A stretch of DNA of 64,000 bases. Origin: Setomelanomma holmii. Lineage: Eukaryota > Ascomycota > Dothideomycetes > Pleosporales > Phaeosphaeriaceae. Position numbers and translations under genes: made by a program. Positions within the stretch are counted from its first letter, which is position 1, and each line of letters starts with the position of its first letter. The notes under the pieces were generated by a model. It did not search any database, was not told the origin of the DNA, and saw only the letters and a list, made by a program, of their open reading frames with translations. Shown one piece after another: positions 22,337-32,238 of this stretch. The DNA is taken from contig ML978162.1 in NCBI GenBank assembly GCA_010015745.1, positions 248,001 to 312,000 on the forward strand, written 5' to 3'.

Positions 22337-23726
22337 ATGACTTCAACGGCTTACGTTGATAGACAACTTCACAATATGGCTGCATCACAAGATTATTATT
22401 CCGGCCTCGTCCATAATCAGAAGATTGCATCCATCCCGTCCTTCACGCTTGAATCTGGAGTCGTTCTCATCGATGTCTCCGTCGCATACTCGACATGGGG
22501 CGCTCTGAATGCTGCACAGGATAATGTTCTGGTGGTTTGCCATGCCTTGACCGGTAATGGCGATGCGCTTGATTGGTGGCGGCCATTGATGGGTCCTGGG
22601 AAAGCACTCGATTACACTCGGTACTTCATCATCTGCGCCAATGTCCTCGGCTCGCCGTACGGCTCTGCATCCCCGCTGTCGATCGATCCGTGCACTGGGA
22701 GAACATACGGACCAACATTTCCAGACACGACCATACGGGACGATGTTCGGTACGTCTCGATTATCGTTGTTTGATGATGAGACTGTGTTGCTGACATATT
22801 GCAGCGTGCACAAGCTCGTGCTTAATTCATTAGGTGTACATAGTGTAGCAGCCGTGATCGGTGGGTCTATGGGAGGCATGCATACGCTTGAATGGCCATT
22901 GTGTACGCCCATGGGATACATCAGGAACATCATACCGATTGCAACATCAGCGCACCAAGGCGCATGGGGCATTTCGTGGGGCGAAACCCAACGGCACGCA
23001 ATCCGCGCCGATGCTAGCTTCAAAAATGGGTGGTACGATCCTACACCCGAAGGTCAGCCGAGGGGTGGTCTTGGGACCGCGAGGATGATTGGGATGCTAA
23101 CATACCGTTCATTTGGGTCATTTGAGGCTCGCTTCGGAAGGAAAAGAGGAGTCGCCGCGAGGCGGGCGGACGCATTGCCGACACCACCGCCATCAGATAA
23201 TGGAAATATGTCGTCCGATGCAGTCGACCAGGAAGATCCTGCACCAGTCCCGAGGTTTTTGGCACAAGACTACCTCCAATATCAGGCTGACAAGTTCCTC
23301 AATCGGTTCGACGCAAACTGTTATATTCATCTCACGAAGAAGATGGACACTCACGATGTCACTCGTGGTCGGGCAGACTCCGGAGACGCACACACAACGG
23401 AGACATTCGAGGTCTTGAAAGGCACGTTGAGTGGCTTACCCGATGGCGCGCTGGTGGTCGGTATTCAGACCGATCTTCTCTTTCCTCTGCAACAGCAAAT
23501 CGAGCTCGCGCAAAGCCTCCCAAGTGCCAAACTCGTGGTCTTACAGAGCGGCGACGGTCATGATGGCTTCCTGCTCGGGTTTGAGGAATTGAACCGTGTA
23601 ATCGAAGGCCATCTGCATAACAGATGTGCTGAAATTTACGCAGGCGCGGCGAGAGCACTGGACGAGGATATGCAAGTAATGGTTGTAGAAAGCGTATTTG
23701 GCGAGGCTGAGAGTGGCGACTTTTAG
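22337..23726 (+). CDS. MET2: Homoserine O-acetyltransferase
   Basis: Exons 22337-22749 and 22805-23726 give 444 residues. It is an alpha/beta hydrolase of the MetX/MET2 type: LVVCHALTGNGDALDWW, FIICANVLGSPYGSASPLS, nucleophile Ser in VIGGSMGGMHTLEWP (about 158), Asp in VGIQTDLLFPL (about 360) and His in GDGHDGFLLGFEE (about 389). A fungal insertion rich in Pro and Ser (ALPTPPPSDNG) lies before the QADKFLNRFDANCYI block. It acetylates homoserine with acetyl-CoA, giving the substrate of the neighbouring sulfhydrylase. A second ATG (MAASQDYYSG) is an alternative start. Its stop codon overlaps the stop of the convergent regulator gene. Confidence 0.93.
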
Positions 23727-25323
23727 GAGCACTTCAGAACCTCAGGATACGGGCCCAGATCCGCGGGCCATCGTCGACGCAGCTTGGTCTGTGACTCCCG
23801 CAAGGCATCGACGTCTTCGAACCACGCATCCTGGTCCGCATACCGGTTTTTGTACAGGTGTTCCAATGTATCGCGAACTATGTAGTGGCATATTGGCGAC
23901 ACAATATCAATTTCGGAAATCGGGATATCGCGGTGGCTGCGAGCAATGTCTACGACCATCTGGGCGACGGTGTCAAGCGCGACTTCAGAATGCTGGCGCA
24001 TCTGCGTCTCAATGGCGGACGCATCGAGCGTGAGGATGTGCTGGTGTAAGATGAATAGTGCTCTGCTGTTATTTAGTATGGGCCCTGTGCTCCGATCTAG
24101 GAGGAGATTCGGACCTTATTGAAATCCCGACAGCACCACAGTGTCCTCCTCTTTTGCCGTGGCATTTGTCCATTACGGCAGATAGTAGGAATTGAAGCTC
24201 TTTGTCTATAATAGCCAGGTCGGCTATGCCATCTTGAGCCGGAGTCATGCTGGTGGTCCGCACGACCCGATCAAGCAAGTATGCTGCTTGAGCTGCACGT
24301 CCCAAGCATCCGGCGTCAGGACTGCTCAACGGGGCAAGCGGTGCAGCCCAGTATAGTCTCGGCTCCCAATCGCCCTCATCGACTTCATGTGGGAGTAAGT
24401 CACCCTTGTCAGGCGCAGACGTGATTAGAGGAATTTCGGATGTACTCGTCTCACAATTGTAGACCCTTTCGAACATCCTTGTGGCCCACCAGGTGTTCCA
24501 GCCTTCACTCCATCCCGGAGTTGTCGGCTTCTGATGAATACCCAATTTGTAAGCTTGTCGGGCGCAATTATCGATCGTCGCGAGCGCCGTATCTGGCTTT
24601 CCACATGCATACTCGTACATGGAGACGAAGATTCCTGCCTGTACCCATTGAATGCATACAGGAAACATGACTTGGAACTGAGCCAGATATGTCTTGGCAC
24701 ACAAGTAGATTGTGGAACGCTCCATCGAGGCTTGATTATGGTGAGCGGGATTATTGGTCAACAAGCTCATGCAGAGGACAAGCAATGAAAACTCTGCTGT
24801 CGGAAACGAGCTGTATCGGATCATGTCCTTGCGAAGGCGCCCCGGGCAGAAAAATGGGATCCATAGATGAACCCCGTTAAAATATCGGGAAATCAGGTCG
24901 TTAATAGACAGTTCAGATGGTTGAACAAGTTGGGCCAATGCGAGTGAGAAGGCCGTGTTCGGGGCAAGAGTTGCAAGAGGAGAAGCAACTGGAGACGTGT
25001 CAATCGAGGCCGGTCTCAGGACCTTGCAGCCATTGCTAGCAATCAGCCCTATCCCCGCATGGTCTGTAGCTGGCGAGCTTCGAGTAGTCGTATCCGATTC
25101 TGTCGTTTCTGGCAGCGATGTTGAGCGTGCATCTAAGTGCACGCTGTAATCGTAAGAGCAGCCGATCCCTCTCCTGAGGTTCGTCAGGAATCGAGTTAAG
25201 GCCGTCAACAAAATATCATCGTGACCCTGGAACTTACTGCACACAGTAGCCACATTGCGGCAATTGCTTATCGCACTTCTTCTTTCGCCCTTTGCAGATT
25301 TGACATACTTGAGAGGCCGACAT
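23723..25323 (-). CDS. Zn2Cys6 transcription factor
   Basis: Exons 25323-25238, 25173-24115 and 24062-23723 give 494 residues. The start ATG leads directly into the zinc cluster, with Cys7, 10, 17, 24, 27 and 34 (VCQICKGRKKKCDKQLPQC then GYCVQRGIGC); the sixth cysteine comes only after splicing. The middle region (NDLISRYFNGVHLWIPFF, STIYLCAKTYLAQFQ, AYKLGIHQKP) is the fungal-specific transcription factor domain, and the third exon restores SIRALFILHQHIL. The second intron has an unusual GTCCGA donor. It shares a promoter with the transporter at 25737, and its stop overlaps the MET2 stop, so it is a good candidate regulator of this run of genes. Confidence 0.88.
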
Positions 25324-25736
25324 TAGGGGAGATGCGCGTGTCGTGGATCGATATCGCCAAGAAAGATTGGGTCAGAATGCAGAGCGGCTGCCAGGCGGCC
25401 GACACGATTGCATGAGCGATGAATGTATGCGGCAGGATTGAAGTCAGACGACGTAAGCAGGGCAAGAAATGAGGTAAGCGGCCGCTGTTGATAAGCTAGG
25501 TCCGAAAGAGACAAAGCGGCGGCCGACGCCAAGCAATCGGCCGCCGCTAGCCTCGTTTAGATCGGCCTGGAAAATGCTCACCAAGCCGACTCTGCTCCTA
25601 CAACTTTGAACCCGACTTCGAATCCGCATACATAACTCGCCGAAGTACTCAGTCATGGAGTTTCAGTCCGAATTGTTATCAACCCTTTTACTGGATCCTT
25701 TCATATCCCCGTTACGACTGCCATCGTTGCCCCATC
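25324..25736. promoter_or_regulatory. Divergent promoter, Zn2Cys6 regulator and MFS transporter
   Basis: A 413-bp space between two divergent ATGs. This head-to-head arrangement is common for pathway regulators and their transporters. I saw no clear CGG-repeat binding site. Confidence 0.35.
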
Positions 25737-27372
25737 ATGAGCACCAACGAAAACAACATGACCCGCGATAATCCAATCGCCGAGCCCTTGCATACTTCTT
25801 TGGCAGACTTACAGAGCAAGGATAGCTCCCTGGACCCTCAAGACGTGGAAGCATCGAAGTCTGTTTCCAATATACCGCCTGAAGGCGGTACACGAGGCTG
25901 GCTCTGCGTCCTCGGCGCTTTCTTGGCCATCTTTTGCACATTCGGCTTCCTCAACGCGTAAGCTTCAATCCCCCCTCGATTGGTTTCGGCTTCACCGATT
26001 CGCAACTAACTTACTATCAGCATCGGCGTCTTCCAAGCCTACTACACCCAAACCCTCACATCCTCCTCCCCTTTCTCTATATCCTGGATCTTCGCCGTTC
26101 AATTAGCTCTAATGTGGGCGCCTGGTCCAATTTTTGGCCGCGTGATTGACACCTATGGTCCTGCACCTATTTTGTACCCATCAGCCTTTCTCTGTGTGTT
26201 CTCGCTGGCAATGACGAGTCTCGCAACGAAGTACTACCAGATCTTCCTCGCCCAAGGACTAGGTTTCGGCTTGGGTGCAGGCGGGTGTTTTAGTGTGGCG
26301 ATGGTGTGTACGGGACAGTGGTTTGTGAAGAGAAGAGCGTTGGCGACGGGTGTTGCGGTGACCGGGAGTAGCCTAGGTAAGTCGGTTTTAGAAAGTTGCG
26401 TGATAGGTCGCTGACGATGAGTGCAGGTGGTGTCATTTTCCCTATTCTCTTTCATCGTGTGATGCAGCAAGTTGGTTTCAACGGCGCAGTGCGGTACACC
26501 GCACTCTTCATCAGTATACTCTTCATCGCATCGTGCTTCCTGATAAAGGCGCGGCTTCCGCGCAAGGAGTGGAATTGGAGCGTGAAATGGTTCGACTTGA
26601 CCTTATTCAAGGATATCGAGTTTGCGCTATTCACTATCGGTGCGCACTTTGGCATGTAAGTCTTACACGCCAATCATGTGGCGTATTCCGAAAGCTGACT
26701 TGGCTAGGTGGGTAATATTCGCGCCTCTCATCTTTCTTCCCAGCATGGCGGAAGAGCAAGGCTTCTCGTCCAAGCTGGCACTCTACTTGCTCTCCATAAT
26801 CAAGTAAACTACCCCTTGGTCCCGCTCACTTCGCTCATCTTTATCCTAAACTGACCATCAGCGCGACTTCCATCTTCGGCCGCACCATACTACCTTACTA
26901 CGCAGACAAGATCGGCGCATTCAACATCGTCACCATGAGCGGCGGCATGAGCGGCATATGCATGCTTGCCCTCTGGCTCCCATTCAACAACCACCCCAAC
27001 CACGTCGGCCTAATCGTATTTGCACTTGCATACGGCTTCTTCAGCGGCGCTTTCGTGTCCCTGCTCATGCCATGCGTGGCCAAGGCAGGCAGTATCGAGA
27101 CGCTAGGCCGGCGATTTGGGACTTTTCAGATTATCATATCGGTTAGGTGAGCTCCATCCTTGTTTGATAGAACAGAAACGTGAATGTGAAGGCTAATGGG
27201 TTGCAGCAATCTCACTGGCCCTCCGATCATGGGCGCTATCTTGAATCGGCAAGGTGCACACGACTACTCCGGTCTACAGATCTTCGGTGGAGTCAGCAGT
27301 ATCGTGGGGTGCGTCTTTCTGGTTGGAAGCACCTATCTGATTGGCAAGAAGCAAGGGTCGTGGAAAGTATAA
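25737..27372 (+). CDS. MFS transporter, monocarboxylate-transporter type
   Basis: Six exons (25737-25957, 26021-26376, 26427-26655, 26708-26803, 26862-27146, 27207-27372) give 450 residues. A polar N-terminus of about 50 residues precedes RGWLCVLGAFLAIFCTFGF, the usual first helix of fungal MCT/MCH-type carriers, then IGVFQAYY, SWIFAVQLALMWAPGPIFGR and GGCFSVAMVCTGQWFVKRR. C-terminal helices include GLIVFALAYGFFSGAF and NLTGPPIMGAIL. Relatives move monocarboxylates or remain without a known substrate. Its divergent pairing with the zinc-cluster gene suggests it imports or exports the pathway's compound. Confidence 0.9.
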
Positions 27373-27602
27373 ATGGACGCAGTGAAGTGCTTGAGATCGC
27401 AAGGACAGGCTGGCAAGAGCACAAGCAGAAAGGTCTTGTATTTACTAAGGGACTCGATTGTGTGAACGAGCGTGTCTGGCTTCAAGTAGCGACCATTGTA
27501 ACGAACTTGAAAGACAATTTAGAGAATGTTTCAATAGCACACCATCTATCGCGCCCTTACGACACCTAAGGCTCTTTTTGGGCAAGCAAATTGCACTGCA
27601 GC

Positions 27603-28282
27603 TCACTGAGCAATTTCGGTCGTAGGGGCATCGTCCTTATCCTGGGTCTCAAGTTGTGCGTCCGGATGGAGGTTGTCGAGAGACGGATCCTCGTCAAACT
27701 CATTGCCATCAATATCAACCCCATCTTCAGGCATGTTATCAGAAACTGCCTGCTCACCCATCATTATCAAGCGTGAATCTGAGGAAAATAGTCCGCTAGT
27801 AAGACTATCACTGACCTCCATAGCCGTCGCGCCACCCCGGAGCAACGGCACCGGGGGCCTTGCCCACAAAATCCGGACCTTACCGTCCTTCAGATCCCCA
27901 ATACACAGAACCCCATCCTCTTAGTCTTTTCGTCATGCGTCGGCACTCCGGTCTTGTGAACGATATTCCCTAGCCCTCTGACCTCATACTGCGACGATTT
28001 TTGGTAGTTGGTGAGATACCCATTACCATCCTGCGCATGGAGCTGCAGTTCATGCCCATTGATGGGTAAGGGATGCTGAGCGACTTCCACGGTCCATCAA
28101 TTCCTTACCCTGCCTATTGAATCGCACACAGTAACCGAGGCGCCACCCTGGAAGTAACTTGTCGATGCCGAAGGTCCATCCGTTTTGTTCGGAGCGCAGG
28201 CGGAATCCGCGCGGGGGGTGGGGAAGCGGCCGCTGGCCCAGGGTAATCTGTTGCCAACATACTGATATGGTGGAGTGGACAT
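27603..28282 (-). pseudogene. Unrecognised protein, frame broken by a TGA and a one-base shift
   Basis: The ATG at 28282 begins MSTPPYQYVGNRLPWASGRF. The frame meets TGA at 28099-28097, continues in the same frame (INGHELQLHAQDGNGYLTNYQ, GLGNIVHKTGVPT), then at a GGGG run (27899-27896) must shift by one base to reach DLKDGKVRILWARPPVPLL and the acidic tail ending at 27603. One extra G would restore it. The TGA could lie in a 33-nt intron (GTAAGG..CTCAG, in frame), shorter than other introns here. So the gene may be intact but mis-sequenced, or decaying. I do not recognise the family. Confidence 0.5.
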
Positions 28283-29346
28283 GTTGAGAATGGATCGCTT
28301 GGTGTTGTGGTCGGCTGAGCGTTGTGATTGGTCAAGCTAGAGTACAGACCCAGATGAGAGGTTTCTGATGTGACGATGGTACTTTAGTCGCGAATTGCTC
28401 GAGGTATATATATTATATAATCGGGCCTTGTCGTCGACCGAGACGTCTTTTCGAGACAGCTTGCGCTGAAAGAAAGCTGGTTTGCGCTGGCAAGGCAGTA
28501 CAAGCGTTTTTATTACACCCCTTTATGCGCAGATTAAGGTGGTGTATGACAACGTGGCTTTGGTTCTGGAGCACCGCTTGACGCACTACTTGCGGGAGCA
28601 ACTCCGTGTGTGTAAACTAGCGTAGACTCGTCGAGGTTGCCCATGCCCGCACCTGAGCTCTCCGGCAACCTGTTAGATAAGTGTAGTAGTCCTCATAAGC
28701 CCTGTCTGCCTTTTTCCTCGGTGGGTTGAGAATCTCTTTCTGGACTTCCCTCCCAAAGGTCGCTCATTTGCAACAGACTGATGATCTCAACCACTTTACT
28801 ATCACTTGGCCAAGGTCGATTGAGAAGCCGACGTGACGGACCATGAGATTGAATGATCTGATCATCAAGCCGCCCTTTCCAAAAACATATACCAGAGCAA
28901 TCTGTGGTTCTGCTTGTAGCATGGTATTGCGCAATGGAGATAGACGAATCTATGTCTCGGCGATGTCGCTAGAGCTGCGAAGGCAGTCTGCAACGACGTC
29001 CATATCAAGACATTCGATCGAGAATTCGCTCTATAGGATAGCAGGTATTTTTGCACGACTTGTGCGACCGATCAAGCGGACGGGATCACTTCATTGCACT
29101 TCTCTCGATGTTCACGATCCGTGTTCATAGTTAAAATTGGCTTTAAGAGGCTTATCCGATTTAGAGAGTGAACATGGTCGTGTTCTTCAACAGTATCGAC
29201 TTGACTGCTGTTTCTCTGTTCTTCGCACCCGAGGCTCGTGGAAGGTAAGATAAGACGGATCAAGGATCGTCGAAGAAGTCCTCTCATGGTGGTGGAGTGT
29301 CGTTTGCATCCTTCGCAACGGTACGTAATCTTCCATGAGGAGACTA
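28283..29346. other. Intergenic, no gene seen
   Basis: About 1.06 kb with only short overlapping frames. The part near 28283 should carry the promoter of the gene to its left. Nothing else is supported. Confidence 0.4.
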
Positions 29347-31883
29347 TTAGTGTATGTGATACTCCTGATATGAGATGTCGGGTTCCATCCGTCGGGTAAT
29401 AGTCTTTTGTTGTCTTGAGGAGTGGATCGTGTTAAGTACGAGCGGGCTTATTACTTTGATGGCATTGGCCGCGTTCATGTCGGGACGCACGATAAGCAAT
29501 TCTGAAAGCCCCTGGACCCGGACAATGATATCTCCGGCTCGCACTTCCGTACTGCAAATGTCCGAACATCGTGGCAATGCTCGTCTACCAGCATATCGAG
29601 CGGTGAAGCTGGCTTTTGTGTCCCACTTGGTGCATTGGTTGATTCGCTGAACATATTTCTGCACGAGTTTATTTTGCGGGCTCTGTCCAAGAGATTTGCT
29701 TGCTAGTAGTTCGACCACTTCGTCTGGGGTTCTGCTGCCTTGCCAACGGGCAAATTTCCTTCCCAGCCGTCGATGAGCGTAACCCCACGTCATCAGGCCT
29801 ATATCGTCCTGCATCTGTACCCAGCGAACATTCTCCAGGTGCACATCTCTCTGCGTCTCTTCGATTTGCTGGCTCACTCGCCGAACTCTTGCACATGCGA
29901 TGATGGTAGCCACGTGATAGGCTCGGACGGAGAGGACTGAGTTGGCGTGGTTGACAGTTGCGCTTGGCAAGGGTTTCGGCTCTGTCGAGATGATCAGACG
30001 ATTACTGTAATCATCGACGGTTGGCCAGCCTTCGAGTAGATATGCCCAGCTGTGGCAACCATGTGCAGCCCAGTCAGGCACCCAAAAAGGCTGCCCAGAA
30101 AAGCCCCGCATGGCAGCAAAAAGCAAGGTGTCTAATGAATGTGTGACTGTGATGACAGAAGAGGTGAAGATGCGGTATATGTCTCCGGTATCATTCGAAT
30201 AGTCTGGGGCCGTCAATATGTCCGTGCTTTGTCTCTCAAGCACGGCCCACATGCCAAAAGCCACGTCCTTCGGGTTTGTGGCTTGACGAGAATACAGCGC
30301 GCTGACCAGGTCGTTTACTGGGGAAGTCGCTTTCCGCCGGAAAAGTGCCAAAAGGTCAACTTTTCGCATTGTCGCATTGTATCCGATTGGAAAAACTATC
30401 ACGACGAGGTTCAAAACGGCAATGGAGACCAAGATGATGCCAGTCGAGACCTTGCGAAAATAAAAGCTGAAAAAGATGCCGAACAAGGGGCTGATCGTGA
30501 TCACGACCCCCATGACCGTAAGACCGAAGTCAATGCCGCTTTTGATTGTCCAAACCCTTTCGACATGGGAAGAGAATGCACCGTGATTAGAATACGTCCC
30601 CAAAGCGGACGGCTGTTTCGATGATTCGAGTTGCCGTCTTCCAACAGCAACATTATTCCACGGAGCAGAGAGGGCCTGTATGTCCTGTAGCGTTGCAAAT
30701 AGGAGTAGGCTCAAGTCAATATCACGCCAGGGAACATGGTAGTAGCCGCAAACCAGTATGGGGTTGGACGCAAGCAAGATTTCCTGGTAGGTCCTAGAGT
30801 TACAAGGTTGACATTTCTCATCTGTGTCGTACAGAGACAGATCGCGCTTACCACACACGGGTAATCCAAGAGCTGCCGAACACTTCGGCGAGGTCATTGA
30901 CTGTAGTGTATGCCGTACCTCTGATCCACGGCTTTTTATCGCCTGCCGATGTGAGTGAGCAGCCCTAGGAGATTTTGTAGGTCATCTGAGGTAGTACCGT
31001 ACGTGGTAAAGGGATGGGACAAGTCCTTGGATTCCAGGGGGCTAGACAGATGGACAACGCAGCCGCAACCGCCCTCTTGTCTCTGGCATATTTTCCAAGG
31101 GCATTGTTGGCGAGATAATGCATGGCCCGGTCCGTGCCAGGGGTTCCTTCACCAAGCCAGACATACACAGACTCAGCACCGCTGTAGATGTCGCCCATAA
31201 GCGGTATCTGGGTGGCCTTTTCGTCCATGTCGGCTTGATTGATGCAGACAGCGTCAACCCATAATCTGAGTCGACCGAGCTTCTGTCGCAAATGACGCAG
31301 AGCTGAGTAGCGATTACGAGTGACTGGAACGGGGATGCCTTCGCAGAGGATGAAGGATGAAGGACGTTGGTGGATCGTTCCCCCATACGTACGACAGGGC
31401 GGCGAAGCTAGGACGCTCGTCAAGATTGACAACGTCGAAGGTACATGAAATCGGTTCGAGAGGTGAGTCTGACGCAGATATAGAGACCGGGAGAATGTCA
31501 AGAATGCGAACGCGCTTCGAGGCTGGTACCAGCTCATAGCGTGTGTAGAGCTCAGCGAGTGACATCTCATTCAGTTCGTAGATTGGTGCGTGGTTGTGTC
31601 GACTGATCAAAGTCCTCAAGCCATGTGATAGAGAAAGAAAGATGGAGCCAAAAGACCCGGAGAAAAGGTTCTCGATGGTGTTGGTAGACAAGGCTGAGAG
31701 CGAATGTTGCAAAGTGAAGCTGAGGCAGGCACGACTTGATTGGAAGGTGCCTACGCCACATCGCGTTGCAATGCGGGCGTGCAGCCTGGGGCAAAACGAT
31801 GGCAATTGAGAACGCATTGCGTTCGACTCCGAGTCTCGTACACGAGCGAAAAGATACTCATCACTCGTATGGATGCTTCGCAT
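29347..31883 (-). pseudogene. Second HET-domain protein, frameshifted by a 7-bp duplication
   Basis: Reverse strand. The HET blocks are SFAALSYVWGNDPPTSFIL, then LRLWVDAVCINQADMDEKA, MGDIYSGAESVYVWLGEG, and after introns SSWITRVW-TYQEILLASNPILVCG. The C-terminal half has two hydrophobic segments (GLTVMGVVITISPLFGIFF, IILVSIAVLNLVVIVFPIG), then FWVPDWAAHG and a stop at 29347. Between SYVWG and AVCINQ the frame breaks at a direct repeat of GATGAAG (31349-31362, plus strand). Removing one copy restores the reading frame, so a 7-bp tandem duplication is the likely cause. One intron near 30910-31010 is unresolved. ATG at 31883 is the first usable one; 31565 is an alternative. Confidence 0.65.
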
Positions 31884-32238
31884 GCTGCTCAGGCAGGATG
31901 AGTAGTCTGGCGGTCGTTCGATATGGCTGTAGAATGTTGCGGTGAGTGTGCCGGAGCTTTTGGTGAAATATGTATAGCAGGACACTGCGCGTCATCGTTG
32001 AGGCGAAATATCGAAAATCCATCCCTGGAGTAAAGCACACATATGCGTGGTGGTGGTGAAGTCTGGCTGCACCCTCGCGTGGGCGTCGTGGAAGTCCACA
32101 CGCTTGCCAGTCTAGCGTCGGCGAGACCGGGGCATTGGATTCCCGACTGTGCGGCGCGATGGCGACGTAAAGTGGCATAAACACGCATTTCTTGCACTTC
32201 TTCACGCCCACGCCCACGCCCAACTCGACCCCATCACC
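31884..32238. promoter_or_regulatory. Divergent upstream region of the HET remnant and SPF1
   Basis: 355 bp between divergent genes. It should contain the SPF1 promoter. No specific element was recognised. Confidence 0.3.
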
